This document shows, piece by piece, positions 31,297 to 39,235 of a DNA stretch of 54,430 nucleotides (its first letter is position 1; each line of letters begins with the position of its first letter). The notes beneath the pieces were generated by a model. That model did no database searches. It was given only the letters and a program-made list of their open reading frames with translations, and was not told the origin of the DNA. The translations under genes and the position numbers were made by a program. This stretch comes from Geodermatophilus sp. DF01-2 (lineage in GTDB: Bacteria; Actinomycetota; Actinomycetes; Mycobacteriales; Geodermatophilaceae): positions 1-54,430 of the forward strand of contig NZ_SPQN01000014.1 of NCBI RefSeq assembly GCF_004571065.1, read 5' to 3'.

Positions 31297-33030
31297 TCAG
31301 TCCCGGCGCTGGAGCAGGTCGTTGTCCAGGACGGCGGCCAACCCCAGCGTCCTGTAGCCGACCTCCTCGAAGAGGACGACGACCCGGTCGTCCTCCACCC
31401 GCATGACCACCCCTGGGCCCCACTCGGCGTGCTGCACCGGCGTCTGGGCGGGGAACGGGGTGTCTCCGGCGTCCGCTCCGGGCTGCTCCTGCGACAGGCC
31501 TGCCGAGCAGTTGTCGCAGTTGCCGCACGGCTGCTCCAGCTGTTCGCCGAAGTAGCCGAGCAGGAACTGCCGCCGGCACTCGGTGGTCTCGGCGTAACCG
31601 CGCATCATCTCGACGCGGCTCTGGTCCACCCGCTCGTGGTGCTCGGCCAGCTCCCGGGCAGCGACCGCGGCCTCGCCGGGGCTGGGCGCGCCCTCGGCGG
31701 GGTGGGCGGCACCCTCCTCGTCGAGGACGACCGCCGACACCTGCTCGAGCAGGTTGAGGTCGCGGGCCAGCGGGGTGGCGGCGCGGCCGGTCTCCTCGCG
31801 CAGCTGCTTGACGTCGACGCCGTCCTCGATCCCCGCGGCCTCCGCGGCGGCGACCAGGCCCGCCACCTGCTGCAGCTCGTCCTCGGGCGGGATGCCGGCG
31901 GCGAAGAACTTGCGGACGCCGAGGTCCTCCTGCCGGTAGACCAGCAGCGCCAGCGCCGGCTGCCCGTCCCGGCCGGCGCGGCCGATCTCCTGGTAGTAGC
32001 TGTCGACCGAGTCGGCCGGCTCGGCGTGGACGACGAACCGGGTGTCGGGCTTGTCGATGCCCATCCCGAAGGCGGTCGTGGCGACGACGACGTCCAGCTC
32101 GTCGCCCATGAACGCCCGCTGGGTGTCCTCGCGCTCGGACTTCTTCAGCCCCGCGTGGTACGGGCGGACCCGCAGCCCACGGTCGGCCAGCTCGGCGGCG
32201 AGCTCCTCGGTGCCCTTGCGGGTGGCGCTGTACACGATCCCCGGGACCCGTCCCGCGCCGACCTCGGCGAGCACCCGGTCGAGGACCGCCTGCTGCTTGC
32301 CGTGGGCGTCGGCGTGCTGCTCGACCTCCAGCCGGATCTCCGGCCGGTCGAACCCGGCGACGACCACCCGGGCGTCGCGCATGCCGAGCCGCTCGACGAT
32401 CTCCGCGCGGACCGGGGGCGCGGCCGTGGCGGTGAGCGCGAGCACCGTCGGGTGGCCCAGCTGCTCGACGACCCCGCCGAGCCGCAGGTAGTCGGGGCGG
32501 AAGTCGTGCCCCCATGCGGAGACGCAGTGCGCCTCGTCGACGACGAACAGCGCCGGGTGGGCCTCGGCGATGGCCTCCACGACCTCGGGCTTGGTGAGCT
32601 GCTCGGGCGCCAGGAAGAGGTGGTGGACCGTTCCGTCCGCGAGCCCCTCCAGGGCGGCGCGCTGGTCACCGGCCGACAGGGCGGAGTTGAGCTGGGCGGC
32701 CCGGCCCTCGAGGCCGTCGAGCCGGTCGACCTGGTCGCGCTGCAGCGCGATGAGCGGGGAGACGACGAGCACCGGCCCGTCGGCCAGCTGCCCGGCGACC
32801 TGGTAGACGGCGGACTTCCCGGCGCCCGAGGGCAGGACCGCGAGGGTGTCCTGCCCGCCGGCCACCGACTTCATCGCCTCCTCCTGGCCCGGCCGGAACT
32901 CCTCGAAGCCGAGCAGCTCACGGGCGACCTCCCGGATGCGGCGGGTGCGGACGGAGGGGGACGCCCCTGCGGGGTTGTCCTGCTTCTTGCGAGGCACCGG
33001 CACCCGCTGCCCGAGGGCCGAGGTCGGCAA
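31297..33030 (-). CDS. RecQ-like ATP-dependent DNA helicase
   Basis: 577 residues from TTG 33030; a GTG at 33003 is an alternative. Helicase motifs are in order: FEEFRPGQEEAM (motif 0), LAVLPSGAGKSAVYQ (motif I, with SGAGK rather than TGGGK), VVSPLIALQRDQV, LFVVDEAHCVSAWGHDFRPD (DEAH plus the RecQ loop), LALTATA, ATTAFGMGIDKPDTRFV and QEIGRAGRDG. A zinc site follows: RQFLLGYFGEQLEQPCGNCD with further Cys. No HRDC domain is present; the C-terminus (VQHAEWGPGVVMRVEDDRVV) resembles the small barrel at the end of UvrD/PcrA. It probably unwinds recombination and repair intermediates. A perfect palindrome lies 29 bases before the TTG start. Confidence 0.9.
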   Translation of the reverse strand: MPTSALGQRVPVPRKKQDNPAGASPSVRTRRIREVARELLGFEEFRPGQEEAMKSVAGGQDTLAVLPSGAGKSAVYQVAGQLADGPVLVVSPLIALQRDQVDRLDGLEGRAAQLNSALSAGDQRAALEGLADGTVHHLFLAPEQLTKPEVVEAIAEAHPALFVVDEAHCVSAWGHDFRPDYLRLGGVVEQLGHPTVLALTATAAPPVRAEIVERLGMRDARVVVAGFDRPEIRLEVEQHADAHGKQQAVLDRVLAEVGAGRVPGIVYSATRKGTEELAAELADRGLRVRPYHAGLKKSEREDTQRAFMGDELDVVVATTAFGMGIDKPDTRFVVHAEPADSVDSYYQEIGRAGRDGQPALALLVYRQEDLGVRKFFAAGIPPEDELQQVAGLVAAAEAAGIEDGVDVKQLREETGRAATPLARDLNLLEQVSAVVLDEEGAAHPAEGAPSPGEAAVAARELAEHHERVDQSRVEMMRGYAETTECRRQFLLGYFGEQLEQPCGNCDNCSAGLSQEQPGADAGDTPFPAQTPVQHAEWGPGVVMRVEDDRVVVLFEEVGYRTLGLAAVLDNDLLQRRD

Positions 33031-33058
33031 ACGGAACGCTGGTGGTACGTCACGGATA

Positions 33059-33102
33059 CGTTCCCGCGGGAACGTGCGTCACCCGGCGTTCCCGCGGGAA
33101 CG
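33059..33102. repeat. Two copies of the 16-bp palindrome CGTTCCCGCGGGAACG
   Basis: Perfect palindromes at 33059-33074 and 33087-33102, 28 bases apart, just upstream of the leftward RecQ-like gene. Two imperfect relatives lie at 33410-33424 (one base missing) and 34131-34144. They could be operators or a small repetitive element. Confidence 0.7.
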
Positions 33103-33156
33103 CGGCCGTGCGCGTCGACGGGCCGGTACGGGGCCGAGCAGGCAGGCTCCCACGGT

Positions 33157-33531
33157 GTGGACGTCCCCGGACGGCTGGCCCCGCTGCCGGCCCAGTACGG
33201 CCTCGCCTGCGAGCGCCTCGTGCGGCGCATGACCGGTCCGGCCTTCGACAGCGGGAACGGCGTGCGCCTCGAGGTGGACCCCGTGTCCGACGAGGAGCTG
33301 CTGTGGGAGCCGGTCCGGGGCTGCTGGCCGGTGCGGCCGCGATCCGGCGGGCCGGGCGCGGGCGCCACCTCGCTCGTGTACCACCTAGCGGCGACGCGGT
33401 CCGGTGGGGCGTTCCCGCGGAACGCGGTGCGCTGCCCCGGATCACCGTGGCGTGAAGTCCGGAGCGACCCCGGCGTCGGCGGCGAGCCGGCGGATCGGGT
33501 CGCGGCGGCACATGAGGCCCCGACGGCATAG
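33157..33531 (+). pseudogene. DinB-family protein, degenerate remnant
   Basis: GTG 33157 starts DVPGRLAPLPAQYGLACERL and continues VRRMTGPAFDSGNGVRLEVD, then DEELLWEPVRGCWPVRPRSG and TSLVYHLAATRSGG. The LxWEPxxGCWxVRPR motif followed by a short helix is typical of the DinB_2 four-helix family. Only the first part is present and it is interrupted: the mutated palindrome at 33410-33424 lies within it and the rest is arginine-rich. It probably is a decayed gene. DinB-like proteins are thiol-dependent metalloenzymes of varied use. Confidence 0.45.
33410..33424. repeat. Degenerate copy of the CGTTCCCGCGGGAACG palindrome
   Basis: CGTTCCCGCGGAACG, lacking one G of the 33059 palindrome, inside the DinB-like remnant. 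Confidence 0.5.
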
Positions 33532-33739
33532 CGCAGGTCCATCCGCTCGCCGTTCACGGGCACGCCCTGGGGAAGCGGTGGCTCACCTCCCGGGAAGAGT
33601 CTCCTCCCTCCGATCGGAGTGGGCGTCCGGGTCGGGAATCCGAGCGGTGCGGGAGTCTCGGGCCTGCTCGTTCTGCGCTCGTTCGCGGCGGGCCTCGCGT
33701 TCGGCGAGGGAGTCGATCGCGGTGAGCAGCGCCATGCCG

Positions 33740-34095
33740 GGCTCGGTCCGATGGTGCTGACGACTCTGGAAGCAGGGTCCAGCGCCCGGTCGGCGGCCGA
33801 TCACGCGGCGATCGTCCGGCGGATGACCGTCGACTTCACCCCTCTGTTCGTCGGTGCGGCGGCCCAGGTCGGCGCGGTCGAGCTGCAGAGCGCCCTCTGG
33901 GCGGCCGGCAAGGGACGAGCGGTCGGGGCGGTCGACCTCCTGCTGGCCGCGACAGCTGTGGAGCACGGAGCCGTCGTCCTCCACTACGACGCCGACTTCG
34001 AGGTCCTCGCCGAGGTCGACGATCGGGTGCGTGCGCGATGGGTGGTCCCGCGCGGCGCGTGGACTGACGGGTCCACTCGGCGCTGGCCATCCGTC
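33740..34095 (+). pseudogene. VapC-type PIN toxin remnant
   Basis: Within an open plus-strand frame, the piece VLTTLEAGSSARSAADHAAI, with LQSALWAAGKGRAVGAVDLL, LLAATAVEHGAVVLHYDADF and VRARWVVPRGAW, matches the C-terminal two thirds of a VapC toxin, including the GAVDLLLAA and HYDxDF acidic residues. The N-terminal strand with the first catalytic Asp is absent; sequence before it (LLVLRSFAAGLAFGEGVDRG) is unrelated. No antitoxin gene precedes it. I read it as a truncated pseudogene. A degenerate palindrome follows at 34131. Confidence 0.5.
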
Positions 34096-34130
34096 CCAGC
34101 CGTGTTCCAGCAGTCGGCCACCTCGATGGG

Positions 34131-34144
34131 GTCCCGCGGGAACG
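34131..34144. repeat. Degenerate copy of the CGTTCCCGCGGGAACG palindrome
   Basis: GTCCCGCGGGAACG, followed by CCGCTCACCCGG, similar to GCGTCACCCGG after the first copy at 33059-33074. This suggests the repeated unit is longer than the palindrome itself. Confidence 0.45.
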
Positions 34145-34148
34145 CCGC

Positions 34149-35456
34149 TCACCCGGTGACCTGCTCGCGGCCGGAGCGGAGGTCCGCATCGTCAGCGGCC
34201 AGCCGCCCGGCATGCCACCCCTGCGCGTTGAGGATCCGCCGCTCGACCGTGGTGAGCTCCGGGAACAGGTCGCTGACGACGTCGTCGACGGCTTCGCTGC
34301 GGGCGGTCAGCACCGGCACCAGTGACGTGCCGACGCGCTCCTCGGCCTCCCGCTCGGCCTGTCCGCGGGCGTCGGCCAGGCGCTCGCCGATCCGCAGGGC
34401 GTAGGAGAGCAGGAAGGAGCGGCGGAAGGACGGCGACCGGGTGCGCCGCCCGCCGGCGCGTCCGGTGTCTCCCATCGCGCGGGTGGCCTGCACGAGCAGC
34501 GAGGTGAACAGCAGCTCGGTCAGGTCCAGGTCCACCGGCAGCCCCACGGCCGTGGCCATCCCCCACCGTCCCTGCCAGATGACTCGGACCCCGTTGGCGT
34601 CGCCCACCACGTCCAACAGCTGCGCCTTGGCGTCGGCGTAGGGGTTGTCGACGTGCACCCTGCGGGGTCGTACCGAGTCGGCCAGCGAGGCGCCGTCCGC
34701 AGCGTCGAGCAGCGTCGCGTCGACCGCGTAGCGGGTCATCAGTTCCTGGGCCTTGGTCGTGAGCGCCTCGGCCTCCTCCGGGAACTCGGTCGACTCCGCT
34801 TTCGCCAGCAGCGCGCGGATCCGCGCCAGCATCCGCGGATCGGCCTGACCCGCGCGCGTCGCGTGCCTCCGGGGCGCCGAGCGCCCCCATCGTGATGGTG
34901 GCGGCCCGAGGCTGGTGAGCTCCGGCACCTCTCCCCAGCGCCCGACCAGCCGCAGCACGTCCCGCCAGGCGGTCGCCGCATCCAGCCCCTCTGTCTCCCG
35001 CCACCGGGCCACCACCTTCGCGTGCGGATCGGCGGTGACCCCCAGGGCGGAGAGCTGCGCGATCCACTCCTCGGGTGCACGGGTGGCCGCCTCGGTCACG
35101 GCCGCGTGGCGGGCGAGGACGGCGACCGCCAGGCGGGTCACTCGCGCCGGCCCCTCCCTGCGCACCACGTGCACCGCGTCGACCGGCTGCCAGCCGAGCT
35201 CCCACATCCGCCCGAGCACGGACAGCAGCAGGTCGGTGACCTGCCCTGCGGCCTCCGCGTCCGGGGCCAGCGACGCGAGCTCGGCGACGATGCGGTCGAG
35301 CTGTCGGTCGTCGGCCGGCCAGGCGCCGGCGGTGACCAGCTGCCCGATCAGAGCCCTGGTGTCGCTGCGCGCGGCCGCATCGCCGGATCGGCGCTGCGAG
35401 CGGTGCTGCTGCTTGCGCTTGCGGGCCGTCCTGCGCTCGGCCGCGGTCTTCGCCAT
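34149..35456 (-). CDS. DUF2786 domain protein
   Basis: 435 residues from ATG 35456 (MAKTAAERRTARKRKQQHRS). A basic N-terminal tail leads to a helical domain (LIGQLVTAGAWPADDRQLDR) and then DUF2786: RMLARIRALLAKAESTEFPE with EEAEALTTKAQELMTRYAVD. The C-terminal part contains LDLTELLFTSLLVQATRAMG and FRRSFLLSYALRIGERLADA. DUF2786 occurs in actinobacterial and phage proteins of unknown function; the helix-rich form suggests nucleic-acid or protein binding. A G-rich repeat separates it from the divergent molbindin regulator. Confidence 0.85.
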   Translation of the reverse strand: MAKTAAERRTARKRKQQHRSQRRSGDAAARSDTRALIGQLVTAGAWPADDRQLDRIVAELASLAPDAEAAGQVTDLLLSVLGRMWELGWQPVDAVHVVRREGPARVTRLAVAVLARHAAVTEAATRAPEEWIAQLSALGVTADPHAKVVARWRETEGLDAATAWRDVLRLVGRWGEVPELTSLGPPPSRWGRSAPRRHATRAGQADPRMLARIRALLAKAESTEFPEEAEALTTKAQELMTRYAVDATLLDAADGASLADSVRPRRVHVDNPYADAKAQLLDVVGDANGVRVIWQGRWGMATAVGLPVDLDLTELLFTSLLVQATRAMGDTGRAGGRRTRSPSFRRSFLLSYALRIGERLADARGQAEREAEERVGTSLVPVLTARSEAVDDVVSDLFPELTTVERRILNAQGWHAGRLAADDADLRSGREQVTG

Positions 35457-35545
35457 GCCGACAGCATGCCCAGCCGACGCCGACGGGTCACCGTTCCGTC
35501 GGCGGTTGTGGACGACGGCCGGGCGTTGTCCGCCCCACGGCGGCC

Positions 35546-35600
35546 CCCTCCTGGGAACCGCCCCGAGCTCGCGAGGGGTGGGGAGGAGGGGGTCCTTTAG
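35546..35600 (+). repeat. Dispersed G-rich intergenic repeat, copy 3
   Basis: CCCCTCCTGGGAACCGCCCC, then GAGCTCGCGAGGGGTGGGG, AGGAGGGGGTCCTTTAG. It lies upstream of both divergent genes, only 10 bases before the regulator start, so it is not simply a terminator. Confidence 0.6.
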
Positions 35601-35609
35601 GGTGCCGAT

Positions 35610-36005
35610 GTGTCCACCGCCTACCGGATCGCCGAGGCCGCCGCGCTGCTCGGCGTCAGTGACGACACGGTCCGCCGGTGGATCGACGGCGGCCGGCTGC
35701 CGGCCTCGCGGGACGGCGGCGGGCCCGCCCACGTCGACGGCGCCGACCTCGCCCGGCTGGCCGCGCAGCTGCACGAGGCCCCCGAGCCCGGCGCGACGCG
35801 GTACTCCTCGGCGCGGAACCGGCTGACCGGCATCGTCACCCGCGTCGTCCGCGACACGGTGATGGCGCAGGTGGAGATCCAGGCCGGTCCGTTCCGGGTG
35901 GTGTCGTTGATGTCGCGGGAGGCCGCCGACGAACTCGGCCTGGACGTCGGCGTGCGGGCGGTCGCCACGGTCAAGGCCACCCAGGTCAGCGTGGACGTCC
36001 CGTGA
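35610..36005 (+). CDS. HTH-TOBE (molbindin) molybdate-responsive regulator
   Basis: 131 residues from GTG 35610. Residues 1-55 form an excisionase/MerR-type HTH: YRIAEAAALLGVSDDTVRRW, IDGGRLPASRDGGGPAHVDG. Residues 65-131 are a TOBE/Mop molybdate-binding domain: SSARNRLTGIVTRVVRDTVM, AQVEIQAGPFRVVSLMSREA, LDVGVRAVATVKATQVSVD. This fusion is a frequent actinobacterial companion of modABC, and probably senses molybdate and controls transport. It lies 115 bases before modA on the same strand. Confidence 0.88.
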   Translation: MSTAYRIAEAAALLGVSDDTVRRWIDGGRLPASRDGGGPAHVDGADLARLAAQLHEAPEPGATRYSSARNRLTGIVTRVVRDTVMAQVEIQAGPFRVVSLMSREAADELGLDVGVRAVATVKATQVSVDVP

Positions 36006-36083
36006 CGCTATCCGCGCTCGCGGAGGGCTGCCCGACAGGGTAGTCGCACCTGCGCCAGCGTTGGGTTATCTTCGCCGCAGTCG

Positions 36084-36102
36084 CGGACCTCGTTCGGGTC
36101 CG
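36084..36102. promoter_or_regulatory. Inverted repeat upstream of modA
   Basis: CGGACC (36084-36089) and GGTCCG (36097-36102) form an inverted repeat around 7 bases, just before the modA ribosome binding site. A second one, TCCGCG-CT-CGCGGA (36011-36024), directly follows the regulator gene. Either may be a binding site for the molybdate regulator; the first is better placed. Confidence 0.35.
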
Positions 36103-36119
36103 TGCGGTCGGGAGGTCCG

Positions 36120-36911
36120 ATGCCCAGGTGCACCCAGGTCGTGCTGCCGCTCGCGGCGGCGCTCGTGCTCGCCGGCTGCGGCGGTCCCTCCGACGACGCA
36201 GCCGGGACGACGGCATCCACCAGGGGGGCCGAGCTCGACGGCACGCTGACGGTCTTCGCCGCGGCCTCGCTCACCGACGTCTTCACCGAGTTGGGGGAGC
36301 AGCTGGAGCAGGAGAACCCCGCGCTGGACGTGCGGTTCAACTTCGCCGGCAGCTCCGCGCTGGCCACCCAGATCAGCCAGGGTGCGCCGGCCGACGTCTT
36401 CGCCAGCGCCGACGAGCCGCAGATGGCCGTGGTCACCGACGCCGGGCTGGCCGAGGGCGACCCCGCGGTGTTCGCGTCGAACGTGCTGCAGATCGCCGTC
36501 CCGGCGGGCAACCCGGCGGAGGTGGGCAGGCTGGCGGACTTCGCCCGGGAGGAGCTCGCGCTCGCGATCTGCGCGCCGCAGGTGCCCTGCGGCGCGGCCG
36601 CCGAGGACGTCTTCGCCGCCGCGGGCGTGACCCCGCGCCCGGACACGCTCGAGGAGGACGTCCGCGCCGCGCTCACCAAGGTCGAGCTCGGTGAAGTCGA
36701 CGCCGCGCTGGTCTACACGACCGACGTCACCGCCGCGGGGGACGCCGTCGAGGGCGTGGACGTCCCCGGGGCCGAGCAGGCCGTCAACGAGTACCCGATC
36801 GCCGTCCTGGCCGAAGGCCCCAACCCCGAGGCGGCGGCCGCCTTCGTCGACCTGGTGCGCTCGGAGGAGGGACAGCAGGCGCTGGCCGACGCCGGCTTCC
36901 GCATTCCGTGA
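36120..36911 (+). CDS. modA: Molybdate ABC transporter substrate-binding lipoprotein
   Basis: 263 residues from ATG 36120, with GGGAGGT upstream. A lipoprotein signal with lipobox LAGC (PLAAALVLAGCGG) puts it on the outer face of the membrane. The mature protein is a standard ModA: GTLTVFAAASLTDVFTELGE, FNFAGSSALATQISQGAPAD, FASADEPQM, VLQIAVPAGNP, LICAPQVPCG-like segment with an AEDVF repeat, DAALVYTTDV and EYPIAVLAEG. Ser residues of the FAAAS and GSSAL motifs bind molybdate or tungstate. It is the first gene of modABC; its stop overlaps the modB start by 4 bases. Confidence 0.95.
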   Translation: MPRCTQVVLPLAAALVLAGCGGPSDDAAGTTASTRGAELDGTLTVFAAASLTDVFTELGEQLEQENPALDVRFNFAGSSALATQISQGAPADVFASADEPQMAVVTDAGLAEGDPAVFASNVLQIAVPAGNPAEVGRLADFAREELALAICAPQVPCGAAAEDVFAAAGVTPRPDTLEEDVRAALTKVELGEVDAALVYTTDVTAAGDAVEGVDVPGAEQAVNEYPIAVLAEGPNPEAAAAFVDLVRSEEGQQALADAGFRIP

Positions 36912-37708
36912 GCCGGTCGAGGGAGCCCGGCGTCCCCGTCCCGCTGCTCGTCCCCGCGGTGCTCGCCGTGGCCTTCCTCGTGCTGCCGCTGGTCGGGCTC
37001 GTCGTCCGCGCACCGTGGGGTGAGCTGTGGCCGCAGCTGACCTCCCCGGCCGTCGGCGAGGCCCTGCGGCTGAGCCTGGTCTCGGCGACGGCCGCGACCG
37101 CCCTCTCGCTGGTGCTCGGCGTGCCGCTGGCCTGGGTGCTCGCCCGGTCCCGCGCGCGGGGCCGCTCCGTGCTGCGCGCCCTGGTCACCGTGCCGCTGGT
37201 GCTGCCCCCGGTCGTCGGCGGCGTCGCGCTGTTCCTGGTCCTCGGCCGGCAGGGCATCGTCGGCCGCTGGCTGGACCAGGCGTTCGACGTCACGATCCCC
37301 TTCACCACGACCGCGGTGGTCATCGCCGAGACGTTCGTGGCGATGCCGTTCCTGGTCATCAGCGTCGAGGGTGCGCTGCGCGCCGCCGACGCCCGCTTCG
37401 AGGACGCCGCCGCCACCCTGGGCGCCGACCGGTGGACGACGTTCCGCCGGGTCACCCTCCCGCTGGTCGCCCCCGGCGTCGCCGCCGGCGCGGTGCTCTG
37501 CTGGGCCCGGGCGCTCGGCGAGTTCGGCGCCACCATCACCTTCGCCGGCAACTTCCCGGGGACGACGCAGACGATGCCGCTCGCCGTCTACCTCGCGCTG
37601 CAGCAGGACCCGGAGACGGCGATCGTGCTCTCCCTCGTGCTGCTGGTCGTCTCGGTGGCCACGCTGCTCCTGCTGCGGGACCGCTGGCTGACGAGGGGAG
37701 TGCGGTGA
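36908..37708 (+). CDS. modB: Molybdate ABC transporter permease
   Basis: 266 residues from GTG 36908 (overlap GTGA with modA). About six membrane helices are visible (e.g. VLAVAFLVLPLVGLVV; LSLVSATAATALSLVLGVPL; VPLVLPPVVGGVALFLVLG), and the EAA coupling loop DAAATLGADRWTTFRRVTLP faces the ATPase. The RALGEFGATITFAGNFPG motif is characteristic of ModB. It forms the membrane channel for molybdate. The modC start overlaps its end by 4 bases, so the three genes are one translationally coupled operon. Confidence 0.95.
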   Translation: MSRSREPGVPVPLLVPAVLAVAFLVLPLVGLVVRAPWGELWPQLTSPAVGEALRLSLVSATAATALSLVLGVPLAWVLARSRARGRSVLRALVTVPLVLPPVVGGVALFLVLGRQGIVGRWLDQAFDVTIPFTTTAVVIAETFVAMPFLVISVEGALRAADARFEDAAATLGADRWTTFRRVTLPLVAPGVAAGAVLCWARALGEFGATITFAGNFPGTTQTMPLAVYLALQQDPETAIVLSLVLLVVSVATLLLLRDRWLTRGVR

Positions 37709-38757
37709 CGCTCTCCGCCGACGTCCGGGTCGCGTGCGGGCCGCTCACGGTCGATCTGGACCTCGAGGTGGCCGACGGCGAGGTGCTCGCCGTCCTCGGC
37801 CCGAACGGCGCCGGCAAGTCCACGCTGCTGCGCGTGGTGGCCGGCCTGCTGCCCCCCGACGGCGGACGGGTCGCCGTCGGCGCGGAGGTCTGGGACGACG
37901 TCGCCGCCGGCGTGCACGTCCCCGCCCACGGACGCCGGCTCGGCATGGTGTTCCAGGACCACCTGCTCTTCCCCCACCTGTCGGTCACCGACAACGTCGC
38001 CTTCGGCCTGCGCACCCGCGGCACGCGGACGTCGGACGCGCGCAGAGCCGCTGCGGCATGGCTGGCCCGCGTGGGCATCGCCGACCTCGGCGACCGGCGT
38101 CCCGGCCGGCTCTCCGGTGGACAGGCGCAGCGGGCCGCGCTGGCCCGGGCGCTGGTGGGGGAGCCGGCGGTGCTGCTGCTCGACGAGCCCCTCTCGGCCC
38201 TCGACGCCCGCACCCGGCTCACCGTCCGCGCCGAGCTGCGCCGCCACCTCGCCGAGTACGCCGGCAGCACCGTGCTGGTCACGCACGACCCGATCGACGC
38301 GATGGCGCTGGCCGACCGGGTCGTCGTCGTCGAGGAGGGCCGGGTCGTGCAGGCCGGGACGCCGGCGGACGTCAGCCGGCATCCGCGTACCGACTACGTC
38401 GCCCGGCTGGTCGGCCTGGCGCTGCTGCCGGGCACCGGTGAGGGGACGACGGTGCGGCTGGACGGCGGCGGCCGCGTCGCGGTGGCCGAGGAGACCGCGG
38501 GGCCGGTGTTCGTCGCCGTCCGCCCGGGATCGGTCGCGCTGTACCCGGCCCGGCCCGCGGGCAGCCCGCGCAACGTCTGGCCGGCCCGACTGGTCTCGGC
38601 CACCCCGCACGGGTCGACCGTGCGCTGCGAGCTCGACGGCGAGGTGCCGCTGGTCGCCGACGTCACGGAGGCCGCCTATGCCGAGCTCGGGCTGGCCCCC
38701 GGCGCGGCGGTCTGGGCCGCGGTCAAGGCCTCCGAGGTCGCCGTCTACGACCGATGA
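37705..38757 (+). CDS. modC: Molybdate ABC transporter ATP-binding protein
   Basis: 350 residues from GTG 37705 (overlap GTGA with modB). It has Walker [11 protein letters not shown]-loop MVFQDHLLFPHLSVTDN, signature LSGGQAQRAALARAL, Walker B VLLLDEPLSALD, and H-loop VTHDPIDAM. The C-terminal ~90 residues form a TOBE domain (VFVAVRPGSVALYPARPAGS; AAVWAAVKASEVAVYD) that may bind molybdate and slow uptake when the cell is replete. It powers ModB. The operon ends in a large inverted-repeat structure. Confidence 0.95.
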   Translation: MTLSADVRVACGPLTVDLDLEVADGEVLAVLGPNGAGKSTLLRVVAGLLPPDGGRVAVGAEVWDDVAAGVHVPAHGRRLGMVFQDHLLFPHLSVTDNVAFGLRTRGTRTSDARRAAAAWLARVGIADLGDRRPGRLSGGQAQRAALARALVGEPAVLLLDEPLSALDARTRLTVRAELRRHLAEYAGSTVLVTHDPIDAMALADRVVVVEEGRVVQAGTPADVSRHPRTDYVARLVGLALLPGTGEGTTVRLDGGGRVAVAEETAGPVFVAVRPGSVALYPARPAGSPRNVWPARLVSATPHGSTVRCELDGEVPLVADVTEAAYAELGLAPGAAVWAAVKASEVAVYDR

Positions 38758-38763
38758 GGCGGC

Positions 38764-38849
38764 GATGATCAGCTGGGATCACCGTTCCAGCTCCTGGCTC
38801 ACCACTGGTCGTGAGCCCGGAACCGGAACGATCAACTCAGCTGATCATC
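38764..38849. terminator. Large nested inverted repeat between modC and vapC
   Basis: GATGATCAGCTG (38764-38775) is perfectly inverted as CAGCTGATCATC (38838-38849). Inside, GGCTCAC (38796-38802) pairs with GTGAGCC (38811-38817), and GTTCC with GGAAC between. The right outer arm is the last codons and stop of vapC, so the left arm is an inverted copy of that gene end. It is well placed as a bidirectional terminator for convergent genes. Confidence 0.65.
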
Positions 38850-39235
38850 AGGAGCAGCGCGACGTCCGGGTGGAGTAGGGCCAGGCCGCGGTCGAGGGTG
38901 GCCAGCCGGCCGCCTCGTACTCGCGCCAGTCCGGCCAGGTAGGCGTCGGTCACCTGGCGGTGTCCGACGACGCCGCGGAGATCGACGTCGCCGTGGCCGA
39001 GGTCGTCGGGCCAGAACTCGTGCCGCTCGCTGGACGTCCACCCGCGTAGCAGGCTGAGCGCCTCGGCGGCGTCCGCTCCGCCGCGCAACAGGTGACGGAG
39101 GAGAGCACCCTGCGTTACGGGGCAGGTGGCGAAGGGCGTCGAGTCCTCGGCGAGCCAGCTCTCCACGGTTCCGTGGTGGACGTGGTCGACGACGACCAGG
39201 GCGATGAGGACGTTGGCATCAAGGAGAACAGTCAC
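38837..39235 (-). CDS. vapC: VapC-type PIN toxin
   Basis: 132 residues from GTG 39235. It is a full PIN domain: VTVLLDANVLIALVVVDHVH with Asp and Asn, FATCPVTQGALLRHLLRGGA, a central HRQVTDAYLAGLARVRGGRL with the acidic Asp, and LATLDRGLALLHPD with the last one. VapC toxins cut tRNA or rRNA. The start overlaps the antitoxin stop by 4 bases (GTGA), the normal TA layout. The last codons lie in the inverted repeat with modC. Confidence 0.9.
   Translation of the reverse strand: MTVLLDANVLIALVVVDHVHHGTVESWLAEDSTPFATCPVTQGALLRHLLRGGADAAEALSLLRGWTSSERHEFWPDDLGHGDVDLRGVVGHRQVTDAYLAGLARVRGGRLATLDRGLALLHPDVALLLMIS

Noticed and set aside
28244..31357. 1,037-residue plus frame opposite the carbamoyltransferase
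   Set aside because: Shadow frame; no recognisable domain and no ribosome binding site.
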